64,000 nt of DNA. Origin: Homalodisca vitripennis. Lineage: Eukaryota > Arthropoda > Insecta > Hemiptera > Cicadellidae. Location: positions 1 to 64,000 of the forward strand of contig NW_025778928.1 of the NCBI RefSeq assembly GCF_021130785.1, read 5' to 3'. The position numbers and the translations under genes are program-made. The notes under the pieces are model-generated. The model was not told the origin of the DNA and did not search any database. It saw only the letters and a list, made by a program, of their open reading frames with translations. This document shows, piece by piece, positions 1-12,768 of the stretch; the first letter of the stretch is position 1; every line of letters starts with the position of its first letter.

Positions 1-384
1 CCGACCCAAGATCAACCAGTTTGTTTTAGGACCATGAGGAAGAAGAAGCTTGGTTCCAACAGGACGGAGCCACAGCTCACACTGCTCGGCGGTCCATGGA
101 AATGTTAAGAGAGTTTTTCCCTGGACGTCTTGTTTCTTTAAGAGGAGACATTTCCTGGCCCCCAAGGTTCACCCGACTTATCACCTTGTGATTTCTTTCT
201 GTGGGGCTACCTAAAGGCTGAAGTGTACAAACATCGTCCCAGAACTCTGCTAGAACTAAAAGATGCCATTAGGCAGGAAGTGGCAGCCATTCCCAAGGGA
301 AGTTACACGAAGAACTATGGAAAACTTCAGGAAAGACTTCGTGAATGTTCCTTAACAATGGGGGACATCATTTATCGGACATAA
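1..384 (+). pseudogene. Tc1/mariner-type transposase, C-terminal fragment with frameshift
   Basis: This is the C-terminal part of a DDE transposase of the IS630/Tc1/mariner superfamily, cut by the window edge. The second catalytic aspartate lies in a WFQQDGATAHT motif (about 51-83) and the third in SPDLSPCDFFLWGYL (about 167-212), with 41 residues between them, a DD41D arrangement. The two motifs are in different frames: one extra base near 166-169 breaks the reading frame. The frame then runs open to TAA at 382-384. The spacing resembles the transposase at 24310-25365, but the sequence is clearly a different lineage. Non-functional as read. Confidence 0.85.
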
Positions 385-531
385 TTTTCAAAACCAATTA
401 AAGTGTACTAAGTTATGTAAAATGGCATCATATAGGCTATTCACAAATATAAGTAATTGTTCTGTATGTTTCTTATTCTTTTTTGCAATTGCCTATTGAA
501 ATCAGGAGGGGTTTTTTTGCCGGACCCTGTA
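385..531 (+). mobile_element. 3' untranslated region and probable terminal inverted repeat of the mariner-like fragment
   Basis: AT-rich tail after the transposase stop, ending in a G-rich block (about 504-531, aggaggggtttttttgccgg followed by accctgta). That block looks like the outer inverted repeat of this mariner-like family. The matching left terminus lies outside the window, so the boundary is inferred. Confidence 0.5.
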
Positions 532-860
532 CCAGGATTAGTTTTTATTAAATTATTTGTGCCAAATACGACGATTCTTGATGATTTCTTTTAAAAGCGA
601 GTACAAATGTTATGAAAACACCTAAATCGCAATTTATTCTGTGCGTAAAAACGACTAAATTAGGTAGTATCAATATTTTATTGGTGGTTATACAATAGTG
701 TATAAAAAAACATTAACATTATGTTAAAAAATTGTGCTTCACGATTATTTTATACATGCACACATTTAAAAAAAAAAAATCATAGAAAACCCCAATTATT
801 AATACTTTTTAACACAAAATAATTGGTTGGCAACATAAACACTACATTACATGTAGGTGT
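532..860. other. Unassigned AT-rich DNA
   Basis: Low-complexity AT-rich sequence with short A runs (about 769-779). No coding frame or repeat family recognised. Confidence 0.5.
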
Positions 861-909
861 TCGGAAAATTGAAGAATTAATGATGAGGGAATGATTGAGG
901 GGTTTCATT
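861..909 (+). repeat. Left arm of a 49-bp inverted repeat flanking the Penelope-like element
   Basis: Bases 861-909 are the exact reverse complement of 1923-1971 by direct reading. The arms enclose the (TA)n tract and the truncated Penelope-like element. Confidence 0.9.
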
Positions 910-910
910 T

Positions 911-912
<2 letters not shown>

Positions 913-953
<41 letters not shown>

Positions 954-991
954 TATATATATATAATGTATATATATATATATATATATAT
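913..991. repeat. (TA)n microsatellite
   Basis: Nearly pure TA dinucleotide tract with a few interruptions. It sits directly next to the 3' end of the minus-strand Penelope-like element. Confidence 0.95.
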
Positions 992-1922
992 ACTATTTAC
1001 TTATTGAAATGAAAAACCGAAGATTACAAGGCTTCTATATATTTCGTGGGATTTAATACCCACATCTTCAGGAAGCATAATATAAAATCAAGAAAACAAG
1101 AAACAAGAAACACAACAAATAAAAATAACCAAAAATGTAAATACGCAACTAAAACATTTAAAAAACCCAGCTGATATATCATTAATGGCACAGATGGAAA
1201 TTTGGAAAAGTTAAAATTATCTTAAATTTAGACCATTTGGGTATTTTGATTTTAAAAGTAATTGATGTGCTTGTTCCAGATTTTTAAATTTTAATCTATT
1301 TAAATTGTCTTCATGACAAGGGAAGACCTTATTAATTCCTTTAAGGTTATAACATTCTTCAATTTTGTCTTTTTTGTGCTCAGCAGCATGTTTGGCCAAT
1401 GGCTTCTCCTTGTCTTTATGGAAAATATCAAATCTGTGCCCCGTTATTCTGACTCTAAGGTGGTTAGATGTTTTGTCCAATGTACTGTTTGTCACAAAAT
1501 TTACAATTAATTTGGTAAATTACATTCTTAGAGTCACAGTTTACTTTGCCAATGATGGGATAAGTTTAAACCTGTTACGTTACTTTTGAATTCCCTAGAG
1601 TTTTTCATAATTTTGCAAGAACCGCAACGTGGTTTGTTGCACGGTTTCACATCCATTTAGTAACGGGTTGGTGTAATTTAGGTAGTTTAGGTTGGACAAG
1701 TTTGTTTTTCAAATTTGGAGGTTTTCGAAATATTACTCTAGGTGCTTTTAGACATAAAAGTTTTGGGTATTCTGGAGAGGAAAGTAGGACATTATGGGCA
1801 ATTTTCATAATACTGTTAATTTTGTGTAGTCCAGGAAAAAAACTGTGTAATAAAACTTTGGTTGTGTTTTATAATTGAAGTTTGCTGGATGTTTTGGTTT
1901 GTTTATTTGTTTCATTATATAT
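992..1922 (-). mobile_element. Penelope-like element, 5'-truncated 3' portion
   Basis: A minus-strand relic of a Penelope-like retroelement, a class that combines a telomerase-related reverse transcriptase with a GIY-YIG endonuclease. Reading downwards from 1915 there are, in order: the post-RT segment (RVIFRKPPNLKNKLV, near 1700-1745); the cysteine-rich linker PCNKPRCGSCKIM (near 1600-1640); the GIY-YIG region; and an untranslated tail ending at about 992-1005 beside the (TA)n tract. The reverse transcriptase is missing, so the copy is 5'-truncated. Frames change at least twice, so it is dead. Confidence 0.85.
1217..1640 (-). pseudogene. GIY-YIG endonuclease domain of the Penelope-like element
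   Basis: In Penelope-like elements this domain nicks target DNA during integration. On the minus strand the linker motif CNKPRCGSCK is followed by NVIYQINCKFCDKQYIGQ (about 1480-1535), which matches the family's usual linker-to-GIY-YIG junction. After a frame change comes an open frame (1495 down to 1217) with NHLRVRITGHRFDI and EKPLAKHA, the usual arginine- and histidine-bearing downstream part of the nuclease. Frameshifts near 1490 and 1545 separate these blocks. The ATG-like start of the 92-residue piece is not a real gene start. Confidence 0.8.
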
Positions 1923-1971
1923 AATGAAACCCCTCAATCATTCCCTCATCATTAATTCTTCAATTTTCCGA
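1923..1971 (-). repeat. Right arm of the 49-bp inverted repeat
   Basis: Exact reverse complement of 861-909. Its inner edge abuts a short TATATAA before the truncated 5' end of the Penelope-like element. Confidence 0.9.
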
Positions 1972-2222
1972 CATCACAGAATTTTTGGCAAATGTGTGAA
2001 TCATGACTTAAAAAGAAAATCTATAGCAAAGAACAAATAAATATCCACATAAAAACATTCCCTAAAAACTATAGTTTATTTTTCTATTCCACATCAAGAG
2101 TCTTATGATTACAAACAATATATTTTTTGTGAATATCAATCACCCGTAGTGGTTAGAGTAGGGTTGGAACCCTTGAATAAACTATGTATACCTTTTTTTA
2201 TCAAATAAAGCTTTTTCTACTA

Positions 2223-2286
2223 ATGTATATATATATTATTAATATATATATAATATATATTATTATTATTATTATTATTATTATTA
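2223..2286. repeat. (TA)n / (TTA)n microsatellite
   Basis: TA repeats run into about ten TTA/ATT units. The minus-strand open frame here (poly-Asn) is a by-product of the repeat. Confidence 0.95.
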
Positions 2287-3240
2287 CTAAAATAACCAGC
2301 GCAAAACAATGCTACTGCAGCAGCAAAAATATCGTAGATCGGAAGTAGATTTAAATCTACTTTTATGACGTACGTTTGTTTTTTATTTACTTCTTTGATG
2401 AAGAAAAATAGGCAAAACGCTAATACAGTGCCTAAAAAAACCACTTTCAGATGACCATCGTATGCATATATTTTCTTGATCAGGCTACCAATTCAATCGC
2501 TACTGGGGGCATCAGGAATTACTTAGAGAGGACGGATCGAAATTGTAAAATCCTTGACTATAGTAGACTGTTCATACCGAATAAGTAAATTTTTTGATCG
2601 TGGCAACAAGGGGAACTATACTATATCGTTTCTAATATAATTTATTCGAACAAGATATGCTTCTACACGCGCTAAAACTTAAGTAAGTCAGTAGAAGTTT
2701 TTTTTTTTAAAACCCTTAGCAATGAACATTGAAATGACATGTACCTAAACATGTCTGTATCCACCATAATACATCACAAGTTCTCTACTTACGATTACTA
2801 CGAACTTAGTATTTATTTCTCCATCCTGGCACAAAATAGTTCAATGTTGCTGAAATTGTAGGACCTATACATTGACATATTTTTATAAAGTTTTTTCTCT
2901 GTATTTCAGTGGTACTCATTACAAACCGTTCACTTTCCGACTCCAGTGTCCCGAAAATTGTTTTTTTAACTTAAAATCCAATTATTTTGAAGTTGATTAG
3001 GAGATTGGAATATCACTGGAAGATCTTCACTAATTTTGAAGAACTGATTATTATGCCATTTAAAAAGGATATGCCTATGGCGTACTTGATATTCAATACG
3101 AAATCACGTACAATGCTGCGGGTAAGTTCTAGTTTAAATAATATGAGTCTAGGCAAGAAATAACCTAGTTTCTTTCGCATGTGTTGGATCTGTTATGCTA
3201 TATGTGGCTATGGTACATATTAAATTGTCATATGTTTCTA
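2287..3240. other. Unassigned AT-rich DNA
   Basis: No long frame, RNA gene or repeat family recognised. Confidence 0.5.
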
Positions 3241-3259
3241 CTCTGTCTGGATACAAACT

Positions 3260-3440
3260 TTTTAGTCTCAAATTTTCTCGTTTCCATCATGGTTATTCGT
3301 AAGTCAAGTGTTTTTTGCTAACCCTAATCCAAATCCCATGCAGGGAAGCAAGATTTCAAATCCATGGGTCAATTCTTTCTCTAAATATCGTGCCGACAGA
3401 CAGGCAGAAATGAAAATTCTTTCAGCCCCTAGGTGAAAGT
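3260..3440 (+). repeat. Dispersed repeat remnant, copy A
   Basis: Shares with 11088-11270 a diverged run containing tccatcatggtta, then aacccta/aacgctcaa and aaatcccatg/aaaccccatg, and a later gacagacag-gcagaaat tail, all in the same order and orientation. This looks like the 3' part of an old SINE or other short interspersed element. The family is not identified. Confidence 0.5.
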
Positions 3441-6400
3441 CTTAGTTACCGCTCAGACACCAAATATGACTCATCATAGAGTAATGGATATTTATAACCT
3501 GTCCGATATTTCCATTCATATTGAAAAGCGACACATTGATACAGTAAAGTTGTGTTTATAAATCAAATACTCATTTGAGACGTGACAAGCGCTGGGAATA
3601 TTTCATGCTGATATTGCATTCCGTAAATATTCCAGCTGTCCCGAGTGGACCTTAACGTCAGCCGGGGGCGATATTAATTCAACCACCTGAACAGCAGACA
3701 TCTACTTACTTGCATATTTACACATTTTCCCCCAACAACATTGCATATATACTGGATATATTTTACTGGTTTTAGAGAACCTCAACAGTTTTTATTGTCA
3801 AAGTTGTCAAGTGTTTATCATTCAACTTATAGCCTAGGGCCAAAAGCCAAGTTGCATTGTATAAGCATACAATCAGATTTTTCATGAAATCGATAGGGGG
3901 ATATTTTAATGAATGAAAAGGATTAAAATTACCAAACAATATATTTTTTGTCATACGGACACAATAGTTTTTATCACAGTCAAAAAAGTAAATGGAGAGA
4001 CGGAAAGCTACTGTTGTAAGGGTATGTGTATGGTACGGTTGGTTGTGATTTTAACAGGCTCAAAAAGATAATATACAAACATTTTTATTTTATATTTTAA
4101 CACTTACAATAAACTCCCATTTTGACCACCGAAAAACTAGCGTTGCTTAGACCTTACTAGATGTATTTTTTTGTATGAAATCAATACCTACGTTACGTGT
4201 TAACATTTTAGCCATCAGCTCCTGGTCAATTATTTTGTGATATGGAAGGTAAATGTAATTTAAAATTTCCTTCAAAAGTTAAAGTTTTAATATAAATACA
4301 AAAAAGGTCTTAGAGCTATGTACGTATATATTTCGTGATCGGTACGTTCTGTTATAGTATCAAAATCATTGATTTCAGCAGGTTTAAAATCATAAAAACG
4401 TTTGTTATTACAATCATTACTTCATGGGATATGCTGTAGACGGTATGTTTGACATGTAACGTTTAAACTTCACATGTTATGGAATTGTTCACAAATACAT
4501 TACGATTTGAGCAAATATGAGTTTAAAAATAGCTTGACGAAATGAAAATTGAAACAGACCTTAAGTTTTTACTATTTATTAAATTATATTACTGCCATAA
4601 TATACAAACTCAATATATTACTTGTGATAAATCATAACTACTAAGTATTCTGCACAACAAAACGTTCTGGCAGTGTAACTGTAGTTTATTTATGTTTAAC
4701 ACATAGAAACAAATTATTACAATTGTTAATCAAATAACTAGGCTTTTTACAACTAGCTTTTACTCCGCACCAAATACTTTCATAATCATCTGAAGAGACA
4801 AATTTAAGGCTCTGATTGCATATTATAAGCTATTAATAAATAATTAATAAGTATAATTTGACTTTAAAATTATTGTAAGTCACTGAACGCTGCAAAACAT
4901 AACATTCATATGACTACGCACATAAAAATCTTTCATAATTAATATTTTTAACAATCTATACTCAATTGAGTACAAATAGTGAATTTAGCACTGTGTGGAC
5001 TACTAAAAACCCAACTATCCAAAATTTGAATTAAACTTCATGAATCTACAAAATTAACAAACCTCTCCTGTTTACTCCACGTTTAAATATTGGTTCTCTA
5101 ACTAAATTCTTGGAATATTTGGTCTCTCTGCCGAGTGCTATCTTAAGTTAACAAATGTTAAACCGAAAGTGCTAATAACTTTACATCCGCCTCTACAGTT
5201 GGAAAGAATCATGATTTATCGTAGTTGGTTGAAGATTCAACATAAAAATACCAACTGTAATAAAAACTGCTTATTAACGTAGGCTGCCTATGTTTTTACA
5301 CTTTGATATTATCATTCATCATATATTATTCATTCTTGAGGTTATTTTCTTTTTTGCTGTTCATAAAGTGTCTTTTATACTTTTTGGATAATATTAGTGA
5401 CCTTTACCAAATGTGGAGGAGCATGTGATTTTTGTCGTACAATAAACTTAGGGTGTATTTGTAAAGGAAAGTTCAACAAGAAAGTTTTCACATTCCAACA
5501 AAAGTAGTTAATGGAGGAAATTTTTTTATTACCATAACAAAGACAAGGACGGAGATCAATAGATCTACAGCGGTTTATTAAAGGCACGCAATGTCGCTCA
5601 ACTATGAAAAGTGTGCTCTGAATCTCTTAACAAACTTTTATCAGATATAGTATGACAGTGTAAGTAAATTATAAAAAAATTATTTTCAGATACAAATACA
5701 TTAAATATTACATTTTTAACTTACTCTATTACTCTACCAAATAAATTTCAGCTTTTCTAAAGTGATTCAACAAGAAACAATGTAATGACTAATTATTCTA
5801 TGAGTATTCAACTCTTGCAAGGGAACTTTTTAAGGAAATTTTACATACATTGAATCCACTTCCTTATTAAATTCGTTACCAACGCGTGCACCTAATTTCA
5901 AATTTAAAATAAAATATCGTGACGTGTCTATAATAAAGTCACGATAAGCTAATTCGAGTAAAACACTTATCAACTACGTCAGCACAACCAAACCAGTTCC
6001 AGTTGTAAGGAGTTTATAAGAGAACATTTAATGACCTAAATATGCTGTCAAATAATTCTAGTGTAGGTGCACTGAAAGTTTTATTTTATGGTCTTTTTAG
6101 AACCGTTAGAAGTCTTAAATGTAATAACACAAAGCTATTTCGAATATTTTTAATTTGAATATTTACTTGTTCATTATTCTATCTACTATTAATTTACGTA
6201 TTTACAAAGAACTTAGTTAAATAAATATTTTCCAAAACCATAAAATAATTAATAAAACCTTAAATTTCAGTATTTTATGTTAATTACTTAATTTTTAATG
6301 ATTAAACATAAATTTCAATAACGCTGAATCCCTTGTTATACCATTTTTTATAGTTTACTACGATATCGGAAAGTACACTGATCATTAGAAAAGAATAAGA

Positions 6401-9233
6401 TAATGCTTTTTGATCTTTTGCTGAATGCTCTTCTATGACTCAGGAGCAGATTCATTTCTCTAGTGTCATAAGAGGAAATACTAAGTAAAATGTATTATAT
6501 GGTATCGAAGAAGTATAGCTGCAAAATATATATATGTTCGTTTGTTGTTGCAAAAATATAAATATAAATATATTTAAAGTTTGCTGAACTGAAAGGCCTC
6601 TAGGTTCTCTATTTAATGTAATTAGTTTTGTTTTATTTGAGTGAATACAACGTGTTTTCTTTCACGTTTACAAAATTATCTTCTTAAATTTCCCTTATGA
6701 AACAGATTTTTCGAACAATTAAATTTAAACAATAAAGTTAAACTACAAATTTATTAAATCATGCAAACTTATCATAATAAATATGATATTGCCGTAAACA
6801 ATATGGCAATGGCGTTCTGGATGAATAGATGAAACAGTAAATTGTAGAACGCACGAAAAAAGATATATTTTCATATTAGTATTCATCATATAAGCAGCTG
6901 ACGGAGTACAGATGACGTCAGCTTGGGGCAATATGAGAGAAATAACTTGCATAGGAAACGTACGCATGGTTGAACACAACCGCTACCCACAGGTTCACGT
7001 TTACAGATATTACTTTAACCTGCTCGGATACTTGTTACTTCTCTCGGTTCAATGTTAGTATATTCCAGAAAATATTTACGTTTCACATTAAACTTCTACT
7101 CTAGTTTTTTACCATGGGGGGGGCGATTTCAAATGGCAGGTTTCAATTCAGAGAGATATGTTTATCGATTTTTTATTTATCGAATTCCCAGGAAGCAGTC
7201 TAAAGTATAAGATGGACGAAAGCCTTCAATCGAAAGATGACCATTTTTATTGACTGCTGTTTATAACTTAGTGTTATTGTTGGTCTATGACGTTGGATTT
7301 TCTATTTTAGTTAGGTATAGCTCAGGTTAAAATCCTGTCCGTGACCATGGTACATTTTTTATTACCATTGACCTTGTACTGTATCGACCCTTTTCTTTAT
7401 TCTGTTCCATAAGATCCTCACGCAGTCTACAACAATGGGAGTAGTAAAGCTTATAAGCGGATATACTTAAAGATCACTTGGTGGTTGACTATGTAATAAA
7501 TTTACAATTCTGTACTCTCCAGAACAAACTTTTTTACATTTGAATTGTATATGGTTTACGACATTTAATGCACTCATTACGTACACATATAATGTACTCC
7601 TATTAACCAATGTGAACATTGAGATGGTGGCCATTCTTTTACTGTCCAACAATATAACTGTACCAAGAATTAATCGATTTAAATTTAACATTTTCCTTCA
7701 TTTGTTGTATAACGGGGTTGAAAAATTGGTTAACAATGTATCAGCGGTCGAACTACTCTTGTTCACCCTCTTAAGTACAGAAGTGAGTTATTAGTGGTAA
7801 AAGGTACTTGTTGCAACGGATTATGTACCTAAGCAAGGAGGGATGACCATATTAAGTTGCGAGGGTTATCACCTATTAGGTATAAGATACTTTAGTTTTA
7901 ATTCAGGAAGAGTCCAAATATCGCAATAAGTACTTAAGAATTACTGAAAGGCCGCGACTACCTCTACACTAAAATCAATTACATTCCTAAACATGAATAA
8001 ACTATAAATTACACTATAAACAGGTAGATCTGGCACAACATTCCCAGATGCAAACTTTAAGTGGCACTACATTTCTGGAGAAGTCGAAGTAACCAAATGT
8101 AATTTGTTGCGTGGACTGCAATACAGTGCACATGTAATGGAAGGTTGCCGCAAAAACAAAGCTCTATACGACATTGTGGCGGCAGTTTATCAACTCGTGT
8201 TTTAAAAGCGACTCCTCTTCCCTTGCTTTACAATTCTTCCCTTGCGCTGCAAAAATGGTTTGTTTCTCCGTACCTGATACATTTATATATGGCAAAGATA
8301 ACTCTGACCTTAATGTAAAATAAAACAAGAGAAAGTCTTATATGTATCTTAATGTATAATGTAGCGTAGTTTTAATTCAATTTGTCACAAAAATCACGTG
8401 ATATATTTTTTATTCAGAAAATCCGTGGCTTGACATTATAGATTTTCTTACATTTATTTACTAAAGCGATATCAAACTGTTAACAGCAGAATTTTGGTAT
8501 AATAAAAAAAACTTAGAGTTAAAATAACGCTATCAGGTTGGAAACACCCGCCAGTGATTACGGCAAAATTATGGGCTATAACATCCGTTGGATATAATGT
8601 AAATTCAAGTAAATGAACTGATTGTCGAGCATAATTGGGATTATAATGCATAATTGTGGTTTAATACTAATTTTAAATGAGTATTACATCGCTGTGTACG
8701 TTAAGTAACGTTATGTTAGATTTTGGGCTGTGCAGGATTAGTACCCATAGATTAATCTAATTAGACTTTGTACAGGTGCGGGTTAAATATTCCCAATACC
8801 CAAATGGTAAAAAAATCATAGGCTGTTATTACCACCTGCATGGAAAATAGTATGATTGGTAAAGTGGGATCCACCAAGTAGAGGTGCCAATAGATATTTA
8901 AATAAGGTATCCCCAACATTAGCCGTGTTTGCTGGAAGATCTACCCATTAGCATTCCAAGAGGCCTTTTTCGATACCATGACGTCTCCCAGACACAGGCA
9001 GGATAATCATAGAACTGTTTTGCCAGAGTAAGGACTTTCAAACTATTTCAGAACCAAACTACAAGGAAGGTGTCAAAAGTTAAGCAAGTTTGTGATCTTT
9101 TTGAAAATGACTGTAACAATTTGCATTTTAATAGCGTGCATTAAAGTGAGGGAGTCATATTTTACATCTTATTGTACTTTTTCAGCAGATAAAAAATAAT
9201 TAAAGTTGGGCGTTACTTGATCATCACATGAAC
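3441..9233. other. Unassigned AT-rich intergenic or intronic DNA
   Basis: I read both strands here and found only short open frames with no family motif, composition or arrangement that would support a gene. A slightly GC-richer stretch near 8730-9060 may be an old transposon relic, but nothing in it could be named. Confidence 0.5.
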
Positions 9234-9437
9234 CTAATGCCAAAGTTCTGAGCACCCTGAAGTTTGTCGGAATGGACAATGAATCAATGAATACGTCACA
9301 GTAATTGAGCAGCATTTCAACTGTACATGCACTGTTTTACACGCCAAAGAAATATGCTCATTCCATCTGAAGCATTTGTCAATGACGAGAACAAGACCTT
9401 TTACTTTTTTTAATCTAAGGTTTTTACGAATTTTCAA
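9234..9437 (-). pseudogene. Non-LTR retrotransposon reverse transcriptase, short C-terminal scrap
   Basis: The 67-residue minus-strand frame contains VKGLVLVIDKCFRWNEHISLACK. It resembles the block after the RT active site in Jockey/CR1-type elements, where the usual pattern is 'v+dLGv.iD..l.w..Hi...c+.v...l'. It also ends with a segment resembling the downstream CPF..SELW region. No catalytic motif is present and the neighbouring sequence gives no further match, so this is a small, old fragment. Confidence 0.6.
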
Positions 9438-9865
9438 GGCAGTAAATAGCTTCTCTAATCAACAAACGAGTCAAAAAACATAAAGTATTACCAAAAATAT
9501 ATTAATGCTTGCATTATTTCTAGCTCAGCAATAAGATTATCACAAATTAAATTTGTTTGGAAAGGTTATGTCAAATATAACAGTTTTAATTTATAAAAAT
9601 TAATTAAATTGATGAATTATATAATTAATTAAATACAAACTCATTTTACATGATTAGAAAATCAGTTGCATGAAAGTATTTTAAAATTAGTTATAGTTGA
9701 AATGTTGTTTTTAATATTAATGTCTTCTAGAAAATATAAGTCTACAACTATAAATATCGACATGAGAAATAATTTAATGTCATCAAGATTTATCAAAATG
9801 TAGAATGTTCACAATTGCATATATTTTTTTTTTGCTAAAATTGATAAGGATGGTGGCATTAGTTA
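9438..9865. other. Unassigned AT-rich DNA
   Basis: No feature recognised. Confidence 0.5.
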
Positions 9866-9870
9866 GCCTT

Positions 9871-9935
9871 TTTGGCTGACATTTCCAACATGAATAGGTT
9901 AATTTGCATACAGCCAATATTATATCTTAGCGGGG
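9871..9935 (+). repeat. Dispersed repeat, copy 1 of 2
   Basis: Near-identical to 56789-56847 in the same orientation over a block running from ggctgacatt through caacatgaataggttaattt to tatatctt. The family is unknown; it is probably a fragment of an interspersed element. Confidence 0.6.
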
Positions 9936-11031
9936 CAGGGTGAACTTTATTCGCGTCCGTGGGGTAGTTCATTGACATACTTTAAACATTTACTTTAAAT
10001 TACAAAGTGCAATAAGAAATTATTATCTATATTAACTGGCTGAGCAGTAACGAAGCAATTACTCGAAAGGCTGGACAAACTTTATTTCAGTCTATCAGTC
10101 TATACTGTGTCCACCCGCACAATATTCTGTATTGTTCATGGTACCTCAGTGAAATGTTTTATGCGACTAGTATATACTCCTAAATTACCTCGACTAAAAT
10201 TTATGTATTGTAAATAAAAATTTCAATATGTTATATTATTAGTTGTAAAATATGTTTAACTTTTTTCAGTTACATATGTTAAATGTCAATCCTTGAGATA
10301 CCAGTCAGTGATTTACTGACCATCTTAATATCAAAAACGTTAAAAATATATGATGAGATGAATTTGCAACCTAAATGTCTACCTATTACATTTAATGTTC
10401 ATATCGAATCGTAATATAAAAAACAACAAATAAAATAAATATGCCAAAAAGAATTGGTCATACAAATATGCATACTTGCACTATTGGTTTTTTATATTAT
10501 TATTAAGTCTCACGTGAAACGTAACGTCTGTATTTTACTTCATTAAATGTTAAAAACCAGGTGTAAAAAAATTATATTTTTTTACGTATTATGATAGTAA
10601 AACTAAATTTTATACTTACTAAACTTAAAATTCACAATTTTTAAGATCCTTATATTATTCTTAAAATTGCGTGTATTTGTATATATATTTCCTACTATTA
10701 TTATATTACACGAATTTTGTAAAATTTCACTCCAGTGATTTATGTCATAAAATAATCAAGGGGGAAAGAATTTTATGCTTGTATTGGATTAGTAAGTAAA
10801 GAACATCTGAAAGGTCATTAATTATATTACCATAGCCAGAGTACAGAGGTGTTCTTACTTCCGCGGATGGCACAAACAGGGGTGTGGTAGATTAATAACC
10901 GCTGTTTAGCGATTTATTTTATACCCCCGTTTGATTTGCAAGAAACCAGGTATAAGCTGTGGAGAACTTACGCACTTGTAAAAGTTTAATTAATTATTTA
11001 ATGAATTAAATACTTAATTAAACTTGTTGAA
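9936..11031. other. Unassigned AT-rich DNA
   Basis: No coding frame or named repeat seen. Confidence 0.5.
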
Positions 11032-11087
11032 ATGGTACTTGTTAAAAGTTCTTATGATTGTACTCACTTTGCTTACAAATTATTATG

Positions 11088-11310
11088 TGAGTCTCCCTTT
11101 TCCATCATGGTTACTCATAAGATCAATAAGGAAACGTTCACTAACGCTCAACCAAACCCCATGGAGTATCATGCATCATCATCATTGACTCAATGCTACA
11201 AAAAGTCTAAATTAGTTCGTTTTCAAAATATCCTTCGTATATATAGACAGACAGAAATAGTCCAACTTTAACATACCTGATAAGTTTTCGCCGACGCTTA
11301 TTTAACAGAA
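11088..11310 (+). repeat. Dispersed repeat remnant, copy B
   Basis: Partner of 3260-3440. It keeps more of the element: an ATCATCATCATTGACTCAATG block, then tatatagacagacagaaat, and an aactttaacatacctgataag tail, with the same order of blocks as copy A. The open frame covering it is incidental. Confidence 0.5.
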
Positions 11311-12731
11311 ATATTATCCGAACATTATATAAATTTTAATGCTTTATATTGTATACACTTTTATAAATTCAACCAATGGCACATAGAGTAATTCTCAATA
11401 TCGATAATTTGAGTGTAAAACTGAACCCACCCTTCGCTGTAATCACGCACTTAATCTAATACTGATTTACAAGGCCATAGCAAAATCCTGTTTCACGCTT
11501 CATATTTCAGGCTCCTTTATCGCCATCGCTTTAATAGCGTACAACATTTTTCTCGATTACCTTACAACGAAACTTATTTTACATCTAAACCTCTCTGAAC
11601 TATTTTAACACATGACAGGTTTTTAAAACATCTAAATTTTATTTTATTTTATTGTAAAGTGCAGGAAGCCGATAGTATGCAAAATTTCAAACATAATAAT
11701 GATATTAAGTAAAGAGAGATTGATAAACATTGACATAAAACTTTTCAAAATAAAACTGTAAGTGCTAATTACGTGTTAAATATTTTTCTATTATAGTTTT
11801 TAAAAAGATTTAAATACTGTAGACAATTGATTTTTCTTATCTTCTTCTTGCACTAAAAATGGCCAGTAGAGCATAAATAACCAATGCGTTGAAACAGTTT
11901 TTACTATTGAGGTTTATCACTGTTATAAATGACTTCTACACAATTTCTATTATTGTATTTATTTCTTTGCGTCACCGTATGATGGATCAACAAACTATTG
12001 TAGTTCAATTTCATTGTAACTCAAAATTTAACATTTATCTCCATAAAAAACAAGGTTTTGAAAACTGAGTGATTAGATACTGTTGCACAATAATTATATT
12101 ATACGCAATATTTATAGCACAGCCTTACATCTAGTTTATGTTCTTCCACTTTACCTGTTCTGATTAATATATTGTGTAATAATATTCCAGTCCGTGATGT
12201 ACAATAAGTCCTCGTACTGTGTAATTTAAACTATGACCCTTTGCACAGATATTTAGTTGTTCATGTTAACTATATTTTCTACTACTCATTTTTTTATTCG
12301 TACTATCCATTATCTATTGCAACTCAAACCAGTGTACTTGTGAAATAAATGTATACGAAGTAAAAGTGAAAAATTTAACTCTTTTCAATTACAAAGTACG
12401 TTAACCACGCAACAAGTACACTCTACCACGTTTGGTTACATGCAAAATTGAAGCCTGTGGCGTAATCCTGTCGCGTATGCTAATACACGTTTCACCATAT
12501 GATAAAGTGACAAACTATCGTAATTCACATTCTTTTTCATCTAAAATAAAACATCTATCTCTGTAAAGTAGTAATAATACCTGGCAGTAGACGCTTTGAT
12601 TGATTCTTTAAATAAAATAAGTATCCATAAAAGTATGTGCATTATCACAGACTTTTTGTAGAATTTTATGACGGTTTCTGCACATCTGTTGTTCTTGCGA
12701 TATAAATTATTTAAAATAGTCTCTCTTATTG
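11311..12731. other. Unassigned AT-rich DNA
   Basis: No coding frame or named repeat seen. Confidence 0.5.
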
Positions 12732-12768
12732 TTAAGGGGAGGCGGTACCCCTATCTTTGTAATGTTAA
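12732..12768 (+). mobile_element. 29-bp stub of the Kolobok left terminus, TTAA on both sides
   Basis: TTAA, then a 29-bp block starting GGGGAGGCGGTACCCC, then TTAA. The block is identical to the first 29 bp of the element at 13046. In that element the same 29 bp are also followed by an internal TTAA (13075-13078). Homology stops exactly at the second TTAA. Confidence 0.85.

Noticed and set aside
2146..2180. tRNA-like promoter boxes (tagtggttagag and ggttggaacc)
   Set aside because: The A- and B-like boxes are far too close together and no cloverleaf can be folded; likely chance or a SINE scrap.
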